Below, one piece after another: positions 57,418 to 64,000 of a stretch of 64,000 nt of DNA. The position numbers and the translations under genes are program-made. This DNA is from an uncultured Sutterella sp. (GTDB taxonomy: Bacteria; Pseudomonadota; Gammaproteobacteria; Burkholderiales; Burkholderiaceae_F). The stretch spans positions 62,001 to 126,000 of the forward strand of contig CAJKSP010000001.1 of the NCBI GenBank assembly GCA_905202595.1, given 5' to 3'. The notes under the pieces are model-generated. The model saw nothing but the letters and a program-made list of their open reading frames with translations. It was not told the origin of the DNA and ran no database searches. Within the stretch, counting starts at the first letter, position 1. Each line of letters opens with the position of its first letter.

Positions 57418-58732
57418 CAGTGCGGATCTCCAGAGCCTTCTCGACTCACTTGATGAGCCGCGTCTCCTCATTCGGAGCGATTACACCGTAGCCTATGCCA
57501 ATCGGGCCTTTCGCCGACGCTTTGGCGGCAGAGACTTTTCGGGGAGGCGCTGTCATGAACTGCTTTTCCACGAGCTTCAACCTTGCGGTCGCTGTGGACA
57601 TGAATGCCCGCTCGATCAAGCGGCGGCCACCCAGCGGCCTGCCTCTTGTCTGCATCGCGAGTTGATCCCCGGCGGCGAGCGATGGTTGGATTTAACGGCA
57701 ACGCCGATACCAGGACCTGACGGGTCTCCAGTATTTTTTATGGAACGCGTACTCGTGCGAGGCGATGCCTTTGGATTCACTGCCTACGGCATTGCGGCCA
57801 AGAGCGAGGCCGTGAAGGCTTGTCTGGCGAAGCTCGCTCGTGTGACAGCTGTCAGTGTCCCTGTGCTTTTTGCTGGGGAGAGCGGAAGCGGCAAGCTATC
57901 GTTTGCTCGCACTCTTCATGAGAACTCTCGGCGTGCAGCGCATGCTTTTGTGCCGATTGGTTGCGAAGGCTTGACGCAAGAGGCCTTTGAAGCTGAATTG
58001 CTTGGCCGGAAGGACGGCCGAACGGTTGGGGGTGGACTTGTACAGTCGCCAGGGGGCACGCTCTATTTTGAAGAGGTTGGCGCGCTCAGCTTGGTATTGC
58101 AACGCCGATTGCTTGAGCTGATTGAAACAGGAGCCGTTCGAGCGAGCGGTTCTCCAGAAGCTGTGGCGGTGGATTACCGCGTATTTTGCGGAACATCGAA
58201 AAACCTTCGTGCGTTGGTTCAAGAAGATCGCTTTCGAGCAGATCTGTACTATCGATTGACTACCTATCGTGTGGATGTGCCTCCATTGCGCGACAGACTC
58301 GACGATATTGAAGAGCTTGCTGGTTTTGTCCTTTCTGGTGAGGGACCGGGGCCGACGAGACTTTCGCCAGAGGCGCTTGCATACTTGAAAGCGCGCGTAT
58401 GGCCGGGGAATGTCCGCGAGCTGGAAAGCCTGGTGGCGAGAGCTCGTCTTTTTTCTTCTGGAGATGTACTGACGCGTACGGCGCTGGCGGCTGCAGACGA
58501 GCCGTCGTTGCTGGAAGCTGCGACAAAGCCGCTGGATGCTTCGCATCTGACAGGTTCGAGGCGACGATTGACTGCAGCCGACGCGAGTGCTGTACGGCTG
58601 GCGGCAGAAGCTTGGCGCGGTTCGCGCAAGGCGCTGGCTGAACATTTTGGGCTTTCTGAAAGAACGCTCTATCGCATTTTGAAAAGCAGCAGAAATTCTG
58701 ACGAGCCGACGGCAGGCGGCAAGCAGTCATGA
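57410..58732 (+). CDS. PAS-AAA+ transcriptional regulator lacking the sigma54-contact loop
   Basis: Regulator of 440 residues with an N-terminal PAS-type sensor (about 10-115), a bacterial-enhancer-type AAA+ domain (about 125-360) and a Fis-type helix-turn-helix at 395-432. The PAS domain has Cys48, Cys59, Cys62, Cys66 and Cys80, including CGRCGHECPL, a possible metal, Fe-S or redox site. Walker A is GESGSGK and Walker B YFEEVG. The GAFTGA loop that binds sigma54 is absent: the aligned stretch reads GRTVGGG. It may therefore act with sigma70, as TyrR-like proteins do, or as a repressor. It is divergent from the cyd cluster and overlaps the hydrolase gene. Confidence 0.8.
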   Translation: MAVSADLQSLLDSLDEPRLLIRSDYTVAYANRAFRRRFGGRDFSGRRCHELLFHELQPCGRCGHECPLDQAAATQRPASCLHRELIPGGERWLDLTATPIPGPDGSPVFFMERVLVRGDAFGFTAYGIAAKSEAVKACLAKLARVTAVSVPVLFAGESGSGKLSFARTLHENSRRAAHAFVPIGCEGLTQEAFEAELLGRKDGRTVGGGLVQSPGGTLYFEEVGALSLVLQRRLLELIETGAVRASGSPEAVAVDYRVFCGTSKNLRALVQEDRFRADLYYRLTTYRVDVPPLRDRLDDIEELAGFVLSGEGPGPTRLSPEALAYLKARVWPGNVRELESLVARARLFSSGDVLTRTALAAADEPSLLEAATKPLDASHLTGSRRRLTAADASAVRLAAEAWRGSRKALAEHFGLSERTLYRILKSSRNSDEPTAGGKQS

Positions 58733-59688
58733 GGCAGAGCGACGCGGCAGGCAAGCGACTTGCCGCCAAGTTGGATTCCCATCGTTTTTTTGAGCTGATT
58801 CCCGGAGAGCGGCGGCATACCCTCGAACGAGACGGCGCAGTCATTTGCTACAGCGTTGCGCCTGCATCTGAATCCGAGCGGGGAGCCATTCTTTTTGTGC
58901 ATGGCGCAGCGTCGAATGCAAGCCGCTGGGAAGCTTTTGCCGAAAAGACGCCGCTTCGTCGGCATTGGAAGTTGCTGCGACTTGATTTGCGAGCACACGG
59001 AGCAAGCGATTCACTGGTGCCGGCAACGCTCGAACGGCATGCGGACGACATAGCTGCAATTTTGGATGCAGAAGGCCTCGCCCGCATCATTGCTGTCGGA
59101 CACAGCCTTGGTGCTCATGCGGTTATGACGTTTGCTGTGATGCATGCGGCCCGTATTGCCGGACTTGTGCTTATTGATCCGCTTGCTACAGGATGCCTTA
59201 CCCAAAAAGCACTTGGCTACGTTAGGCAACGTCCGCTGCTTTGCATGCTGGAAGTGTTGGGGCGGCTGGCCAATGCGGCAGGATTCAAAAGACGACTTCC
59301 TGGCTATAGCCTGAGGCGTGAAGATGAAATGGCGCAGGCGGCGCTTTCCGCAGGAGATGACGCCCGGGAGGCGTTTGTGCGGCGCTATTCATCGCCTTGG
59401 AATGATTTGAAGCATATGCACCTGGCTGACTATGCAAGGGATTTTCTCGAAGTTGGGCGACCAACGCCGCCGCCAGAAGCGCTTGCAGCTGTCGGATGCC
59501 CGATTTTGGTCATTGCTTCAAGCGCAGGTGCTTATGCGGATCCAGCGAAGTTGCAGAGCTGGGCGGCAAAATTTAATGGCGAATGTCGGACGGTGCGTTG
59601 TGTGCATTGGCCGCTTACCGAGTGCCCGGAAGAGATCAGTCGGCTGTTGGAGGTTTGGGTTGAAGCCCGCATATCTTGTGCTTTTTGA
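58729..59688 (+). CDS. Alpha/beta hydrolase
   Basis: Hydrolase of 319 residues. The fold is recognised from ILFVHGAASNASRWEAF (oxyanion HG), LLRLDLRAHGASD, the nucleophile elbow VGHSLGAH with Ser near residue 124, and the C-terminal PILVIASSAGAY (acid region) and HWPLTECPEEI (catalytic His). The substrate cannot be told; ester or dienelactone-type hydrolases share this pattern. It overlaps the AAA+ regulator by four bases (ATGA), so the two are probably cotranslated and the regulator may respond to a substrate or product of this enzyme (inference). Confidence 0.85.
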   Translation: MRQSDAAGKRLAAKLDSHRFFELIPGERRHTLERDGAVICYSVAPASESERGAILFVHGAASNASRWEAFAEKTPLRRHWKLLRLDLRAHGASDSLVPATLERHADDIAAILDAEGLARIIAVGHSLGAHAVMTFAVMHAARIAGLVLIDPLATGCLTQKALGYVRQRPLLCMLEVLGRLANAAGFKRRLPGYSLRREDEMAQAALSAGDDAREAFVRRYSSPWNDLKHMHLADYARDFLEVGRPTPPPEALAAVGCPILVIASSAGAYADPAKLQSWAAKFNGECRTVRCVHWPLTECPEEISRLLEVWVEARISCAF

Positions 59689-59708
59689 GTGAAAAGCCGT
59701 CCCCTCAA

Positions 59709-59742
59709 AAAAAAAGCCGCAAATCCCACAGAATTTGCGGCT
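59709..59742. terminator. Terminator between the hydrolase and DUF1801 genes
   Basis: AGCCGCAAAT pairs with ATTTGCGGCT (about 59714-59742). Read on the minus strand it ends in a nine-T run, so it is strongest for the minus-strand gene. Confidence 0.85.
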
Positions 59743-59760
59743 TGTATTGTCCATGTGGTT

Positions 59761-60264
59761 TTACTTGACCGGCTTCTTGTCGTCGTCGGCCGGCGATTTG
59801 TCATCGTGCGGCACGACGATGCGAACGATTGGCGGCGCTACAGCGGCATCCTCTTCGCGGATACCCCAGACTTTGAGAAGTTCTGCTTGGCTCGGCATGT
59901 TTTCGCCATTTCGCGCACGGCGCAGCTTGAGCGAAGCGCGAACGATGCCTTCGACAACGTCGAGAGGCAGACAGTTGAGATCCTTGAACTCGACGCAACG
60001 GCGTTCGACGTCGAGCCCCTTCCACTTCTGTTCGTTGCCGGCAGGCGCATCCTTCTCGGCGTAGTAGAGCGTGAGGGATTTGTCGTGGGATTCGACGGCG
60101 AAGATGGGCCCGTCGAGCTCATAAAACGCCAGCCCGAATCGCATGCTTTCACGCACGCCTCGAGCGGAGCGGCGAATCATGCTGCAGACTCGCGCCATAG
60201 CAACGCGTCGGTCGTTGGGCAGACTTTGGAGGTACCCTCCGACGGTGGTGGCAGCAGGAACCAT
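59761..60264 (-). CDS. DUF1801-like protein
   Basis: Predicted 167-residue protein. The N-terminal two-thirds (TTVGGYLQSLPNDRRVAMARVCSMIRR, ESMRFGLAFYELDGPIFAVESHDKSLTLYYAE, VKFKDLN-like VEFKDLNCLPLDVVEGIV) resembles the DUF1801/YdhG domain of frataxin-like fold, which is found in proteins of unknown or iron-related function. The C-terminal third is charged and likely disordered (PADDDKKPVK). ATG at 60264 has GGAGAG upstream and is preferred to the longer frame from 60312. Call moderate. Confidence 0.65.
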   Translation of the reverse strand: MVPAATTVGGYLQSLPNDRRVAMARVCSMIRRSARGVRESMRFGLAFYELDGPIFAVESHDKSLTLYYAEKDAPAGNEQKWKGLDVERRCVEFKDLNCLPLDVVEGIVRASLKLRRARNGENMPSQAELLKVWGIREEDAAVAPPIVRIVVPHDDKSPADDDKKPVK

Positions 60265-60401
60265 TACATCTCTCCGGAAAATGAGAACCCGCCGGCGCTT
60301 TGTGGCGGCCAAGCGGTCAAGCTTGGCATTTTATCAAAATCGGGTAATCCCCTGTATTCGGTGTCGCTAAAGGAGGGAGCTGAACGCAGTGCGCAATACG
60401 G

Positions 60402-60881
60402 TCAGCGGTAGAAAATATAGCGTGCAGTGAAAGGCACATAGAGGCGCTTTCCCCGTTGCGAAGGCGAGCATTTTGTCTGAGGCATGCCTCCCTTTGCATA
60501 GCGGCGCTCAATGTGGCGGAGATTCTTCATAGTGCCCCGCAGCGAGCCTGTGGCTTCGAAGAGCGCAGGCTTGAGGTCGCGAGGGCTATTGGCTTCTTTC
60601 TGCTCAACAATACGCGCTGAAGCGGCAGAGCCGTCGCGGGCCTTGACGCCGAAATCTGGCAGAAGCTCGCCTTCAAAGCGGCCCTGATCGTTATAGAGCT
60701 TGCCTTGAGGGAAGAGGAATTGCCAGTAAAGCCCTTCGTCATCCATGGCGCATTGAAAGACCATTTGACCCTTTGCCGTCCAAGTGTAGATGGCGGTCAA
60801 GCCTTCAAGAGGGTCAGTCTTGAAGAGAGTAGTGCAACCGGCGAGGATGAGTGCGGTAAAGAGAAGAAAAAAGCGGCGCAT
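60402..60881 (-). CDS. DUF3455-like lipoprotein
   Basis: Predicted 159-residue envelope protein. The signal ends LILAGC, with Cys16 as lipidation site. The body, YTWTAKGQMVFQCAM, LYWQFLFPQGKLYNDQGRFEGELLPDFGVKARDGS and the end PFTARYIFYR, follows the DUF3455 pattern (VYxCR, PxAxLxDxxGxxVG, DGS, VPYxAxYxFY). Function unknown. It is divergent from the oxidoreductase operon, with 271 bases between. Confidence 0.65.
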   Translation of the reverse strand: MRRFFLLFTALILAGCTTLFKTDPLEGLTAIYTWTAKGQMVFQCAMDDEGLYWQFLFPQGKLYNDQGRFEGELLPDFGVKARDGSAASARIVEQKEANSPRDLKPALFEATGSLRGTMKNLRHIERRYAKGGMPQTKCSPSQRGKRLYVPFTARYIFYR

Positions 60882-61152
60882 GCGGCGTGCGAGAAGGAAA
60901 GGGGCGGGCGGAAACTGGCAGTTGGGCGCTAGCCGCTGTCAAGTCTAACCGCGATGCCGGCAAGGCGGAATGGCCGATGGCCGTTTGGGGGATTTTGTCT
61001 GACCGTCTTTGTTTGCTAGAGTTACGGAGATCAAAATTCCAGCCTGTTCGAAGCCCTCTTGGCGGCGGCGGACAGAGGCGGCAGGCGCTGTGGCGCCGAT
61101 AGGTTTCCCTGCTTCAGCGGGGGATGTTTTGTCAATTTTGGAAGGGTAAGTC

Positions 61153-61731
61153 GTGTTCCAAATCCGCATTCATGGCCGAGGCGGCCAGGGCGTGGTCACC
61201 GCTGCCGAGATGCTCGCGCTCGCGGGGTTCATGGAAGGGCACAACGCACAGGCATTTCCGAGCTTCGGTTCGGAGCGTACGGGTGCGCCCGTTGTCGCCT
61301 TTGCGCGCCTCGCATCTCAGGAAATCCGCCTTCGCGAGCCTGTTCTCGAGCCCGATGTTGTCTTAATTCAGGATCGAACGCTGCTTGAAAGCGTCAATGT
61401 TTTTGGTGGGCTGAAGACGGAAGGATATGTGCTCATAAATTCGAGCCGTACGCCTGAGGAACTTGGTTTAGAGGACCTCGTAAAGCGGTTGCCGCCGCAA
61501 CATGTGTTCTGTGTTTCTGCGACGAAGTTTGCGCTTGAAAAAATCGGTCGTCCCCTGCCTGGAGCCGGCATGCTGGCCGGCTTTGCCGCTATGACAGGGC
61601 TGATGAAGCTTGAAAGCGTGCAAGCCGCTTATAACGTCAAATTCTCTGGCCGTGTGGCCGAAGCCAATGCCGAAGTGGCGAGGCTTGCCTTTGATGCGGT
61701 AAAGGCTCAGATGGGAGAAAAAAATGCTTAA
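61153..61731 (+). CDS. 2-oxoacid:ferredoxin oxidoreductase, gamma subunit
   Basis: Gamma subunit (192 residues) of a pyruvate/2-oxoacid:acceptor oxidoreductase, which oxidises 2-oxoacids with CoA and reduces ferredoxin. It begins QIRIHGRGGQGVVTAAEMLALAGFMEGHNAQAFPSFGSERTGAPVVAFARL, the typical PorC/PorG start. The GTG start has GGAAGGG upstream. The 3' end overlaps the alpha gene by eight bases, so there is no room for a ferredoxin-type delta subunit between them. Confidence 0.93.
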   Translation: MFQIRIHGRGGQGVVTAAEMLALAGFMEGHNAQAFPSFGSERTGAPVVAFARLASQEIRLREPVLEPDVVLIQDRTLLESVNVFGGLKTEGYVLINSSRTPEELGLEDLVKRLPPQHVFCVSATKFALEKIGRPLPGAGMLAGFAAMTGLMKLESVQAAYNVKFSGRVAEANAEVARLAFDAVKAQMGEKNA

Positions 61732-62992
61732 GCAGCTTGAAGGCAGCCAGGGCGTCGCTCAGGCTGTAGCGCTCTGTCGACCCGAGGTGGTCTGCGCTTA
61801 TCCGATTTCGCCGCAGACGCATATTGTTGAAAATATTGGACTGCTTTGCCGCAAAGGCCAACTTCAAAACTGCGAATTCATCAATGTTGAGAGCGAATTT
61901 GCTGCAATGTCGGTGGCCATTGGCGCTTCGGTGGCTGGAGCGCGCGCTTATACAGCTACGGCAAGCCAGGGTCTGCTCTACATGGTCGAAGCGGTCTACA
62001 ACGCTGGTGGTCTTGGTTTGCCGATCGTTATGACTGTGGCCAATCGAGCTATTGGTGCTCCGATCAACATTTGGAACGATCATTCCGATTCGATGAGCCA
62101 GCGCGATTCGGGGTGGATTCAACTTTTTGCTGAAACGAATCAGGAAGCGTGCGATCTGCATATTCAAGCATTCCGCATCGCGGAAGAATGCTCCATTCCT
62201 GTCATGGTCTGCATGGACGGCTTTGTGCTGACGCATGCGTTTGAGCGCATGGACATTCCAACGCAGGCAGAAGTGGATGCTTTCCTGCCGCCTTATGTGC
62301 CGCGTCAGGTGCTCGATCCAGATCATCCTTATTCCATCGGTGCGATGGTGGGACCAGAAGCCTTTACTGAGGTACGCTGGCTGGCGCATCGCCGCATGCG
62401 TGAATCGCTGCCTGTCATCGAGGCCACGGCACAGGCATTTGAAGCGCAGTTTGGTCGTAAGTCGGGAGGCCTGGTTTCCAGCTATCGCATGGATGATGCC
62501 GAGGTGGCAGTACTCGCCATGGGGTCAATGCTCGGCACAATCAAAGATGCTGTCGACGAAATGCGGGGAATGGGTATCAAAATCGGCGTGGTCGCGCTCA
62601 AGTGCTATCGGCCCTTCCCCTATCGCTCCGTTCGCGAAGCGCTTCAGAGTGCTCGCACTGTTTTAGTGCTGGAGCGCATGGTCAGCGCTGGCACAGGTGG
62701 CGCGCTCGTTCTTGATGTGATGAAGGCACTTCGCGGCCTGAATATCGATTTGCGTAGCGCTGTGGCTGGTCTTGGCGGTCGTGCGGTCACGCGCGCTTCG
62801 CTTAAGCAGGTCTTTCAGGCTGTGGCTGACGGCACGCTTCCGGAGGACGATCCTTACTTCCTTGACCTCGACCGCGAGCTTGTAGAGCGGCAGTTGGAGC
62901 ACGAACGCTCCGCACGCCATATTGGGCCGGTGGCCGAAGCGCTTAATCGTCACGTGACTGAGCGCAAGATTGCTCGCGGTGAGGAGGTCTGA
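61724..62992 (+). CDS. porA: 2-oxoacid:ferredoxin oxidoreductase, alpha subunit
   Basis: Alpha subunit of 422 residues. Recognised by VVCAYPISPQTHIVENI (Thr/Thr-Thr-type thiamine contact region), the conserved NVESEFAAMSVAIGASVAGARAYTATASQGLLYMVEAVYNAGGLGLPIVMTVANRAIGAPINIWNDHSDSMSQRDSGW, and the later PVMVCMDGFVLTHAFE. The C-terminal half has the SYRMDDAEVAVLAMGSMLGTIKDAVDEMR domain. Pyruvate is the most likely substrate by similarity to pyruvate enzymes, but other oxoacids are possible. The beta subunit follows four bases after the stop. Confidence 0.93.
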   Translation: MLKQLEGSQGVAQAVALCRPEVVCAYPISPQTHIVENIGLLCRKGQLQNCEFINVESEFAAMSVAIGASVAGARAYTATASQGLLYMVEAVYNAGGLGLPIVMTVANRAIGAPINIWNDHSDSMSQRDSGWIQLFAETNQEACDLHIQAFRIAEECSIPVMVCMDGFVLTHAFERMDIPTQAEVDAFLPPYVPRQVLDPDHPYSIGAMVGPEAFTEVRWLAHRRMRESLPVIEATAQAFEAQFGRKSGGLVSSYRMDDAEVAVLAMGSMLGTIKDAVDEMRGMGIKIGVVALKCYRPFPYRSVREALQSARTVLVLERMVSAGTGGALVLDVMKALRGLNIDLRSAVAGLGGRAVTRASLKQVFQAVADGTLPEDDPYFLDLDRELVERQLEHERSARHIGPVAEALNRHVTERKIARGEEV

Positions 62993-62996
62993 CGTC

Positions 62997-64000
62997 ATGA
63001 CTAATTCTGTTGTTCATTTTTATCAGACCGGCACCTTTACCGTCGGCAATCGCCTAATGGGTGCTAACGAGCGTTCGCTCCAGGCGTCACAGGACCGCCC
63101 GAACTCGCTGACGTCCGGTCATCGTGCCTGCCAGGGTTGCGGCGAGGCACTTGGTGCTCGCTATGCTGTCGATGCGGCGCGCCGTGCTGTGCATAATCGC
63201 TTGGCAGCGGCCAACGCTACAGGCTGTCTGGAAGTTTTTTCAACGCCGTATCCTGAAACTAGCTGGAATCTTCCATGGTTCCATTCGCTTTTTGGCAATA
63301 CGGCGGCCGTGGCGACCGGCATGGCGGCGGCGTATCGCATCCGTGCTAAGAAGACGGGTGAACCTATGACGCGCGTTATCGCTATGGGCGGCGATGGCGG
63401 TACGACGGACATTGGCTTCGGTTGCCTCTCCGGCATGTTTGAGCGCAATGACGATGTGCTCTACATCTGCTACGACAATGAAGCGTATATGAATACCGGC
63501 GTGCAGCGCTCGTCGGCAACGCCGCCAGCTGCCCGTACGGCAACAACTCAAATTGCAGGCGAAGCACCAGGCAATGCTTGGGGTCAAGGCAAGAATGTTC
63601 CGCTTATCGCGATGGCGCATGGCATTCCTTATGTGGCGACAGCCACGGTGGCGGATTTGCGCGATCTAGAGCGCAAAGTGGAGAAGGCCATGAGCTTCCA
63701 CGGTGCCCGTTATATTCATATTCTTGTGCCGTGCCCGCTTGGCTGGGGCGCTCCGTCGGCCAAGACAGTCACTCTTGCGCGTCTTGCTAAGGAGACGGGG
63801 CTCTTCCCTGTCTTTGAGGCGGAGTATGGCGAAGTGACCGGCGTTGCAAAAATCCGCCGTCCTCAGCCTGTTGAAGCCTATCTGAAACTGCAAAAGCGAT
63901 TTGCGCACCTCTTCGGCAAGAAAGGCAATCCGGAAGTGGTTGCACGCATCCAGCAGCTGGCCGACCACAATATTCAGAAGTTCGGGCTCCTTGAGAACGA
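62997..64000 (+). CDS. porB: 2-oxoacid:ferredoxin oxidoreductase, beta subunit (3' end missing)
   Basis: Beta subunit carrying thiamine diphosphate and a 4Fe-4S cluster. About 334 codons are read and the frame is open at the right edge, so the 3' end is outside the window. Cluster ligands are Cys45 and Cys48 in ACQGCGE, Cys77 in NATGCLEV, and a later Cys in VPCPLGW. The thiamine motif is MGGDGGTTDIGFGCLSGMFERNDDVLYICYDNEAYMNTGVQRSSATPP (GDG...N...YMNTG). Translated by hand. Together with the gamma and alpha genes it forms a gamma-alpha-beta operon with no delta gene visible. Confidence 0.92.
   Translation, partial: MTNSVVHFYQTGTFTVGNRLMGANERSLQASQDRPNSLTSGHRACQGCGEALGARYAVDAARRAVHNRLAAANATGCLEVFSTPYPETSWNLPWFHSLFGNTAAVATGMAAAYRIRAKKTGEPMTRVIAMGGDGGTTDIGFGCLSGMFERNDDVLYICYDNEAYMNTGVQRSSATPPAARTATTQIAGEAPGNAWGQGKNVPLIAMAHGIPYVATATVADLRDLERKVEKAMSFHGARYIHILVPCPLGWGAPSAKTVTLARLAKETGLFPVFEAEYGEVTGVAKIRRPQPVEAYLKLQKRFAHLFGKKGNPEVVARIQQLADHNIQKFGLLEN

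Noticed and set aside
1..64000. CRISPR arrays, insertion sequences, prophage genes, rRNA operons
   Set aside because: No regularly spaced repeats, transposase or integrase frames, terminal inverted repeats or rRNA sequence were seen.

Overview
The window is chromosomal DNA from a Gram-negative bacterium. It is most likely a betaproteobacterium of the order Burkholderiales, and the gene mix fits the gut family Sutterellaceae (Sutterella, Parasutterella and relatives). That family placement is inference. Support comes from menaquinone genes (menA, ubiE), cytochrome bd, a pyruvate:ferredoxin-type oxidoreductase, C4-dicarboxylate uptake, beta-type GlmU and GyrB, and the order rpmH-rnpA-yidD-yidC-mnmE-mnmG-rsmG-parA-parB-atp. 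The DNA is dense with genes. I see no rRNA, insertion sequence, prophage or CRISPR array.

Left end (1-9.5 kb): the 3' part of menA, a DolP-type BON lipoprotein and a CRP/FNR-like regulator lie left of a 625-base AT-rich gap. The gap holds three perfect DnaA boxes followed by a DnaA-trio-like CTA run. Base skew counted by hand flips across this gap, so it is the best candidate for the chromosome origin. To its right, a cytosolic 5'-nucleotidase-like gene, gyrB, dnaN and dnaA are all on the minus strand and therefore read towards the proposed origin. A second pair of DnaA boxes lies upstream of dnaA.

Housekeeping block (9.5-33 kb, all plus strand except one small membrane gene): rpmH-rnpA-yidD-yidC, mnmE-mnmG-rsmG, a MarC protein, parA-parB, the complete ATP synthase operon atpIBEFHAGDC, a UspA protein, hemE, priA (with DnaA boxes upstream), a tRNA-Arg(CCG), a DUF971 gene, ubiE and a Tim44-like membrane protein. 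In the atp operon, stable hairpins follow exactly the genes for the multicopy subunits c, alpha and beta, and a pyrimidine tract precedes atpE.

Centre (33-49 kb): a sodium:solute symporter, glmU-glmS (UDP-GlcNAc supply), a second MarC protein, a complete RND efflux operon (adaptor, pump, outer-membrane channel) ending in its own TetR regulator, and a DctA-like carrier. A perfect 18-base palindrome before the adaptor gene is the likely TetR operator.

Envelope and respiration (47.7-57.2 kb, mostly minus strand): a DedA-like protein, response regulator, sensor kinase and a DegP-type protease lie in one direction. DUF4870 and YaeQ genes follow on the plus strand. Then comes a cytochrome bd cluster: a CydP-like protein, cydA, cydB, a 29-codon cydX, ybgE and a truncated haemoglobin.

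Right end (57.4-64 kb): an AAA+ activator with a Cys-rich PAS domain but no GAFTGA loop is coupled to an alpha/beta hydrolase. A DUF1801 gene and a DUF3455 lipoprotein follow. The gamma, alpha and (cut off) beta subunits of a 2-oxoacid:ferredoxin oxidoreductase end the window.
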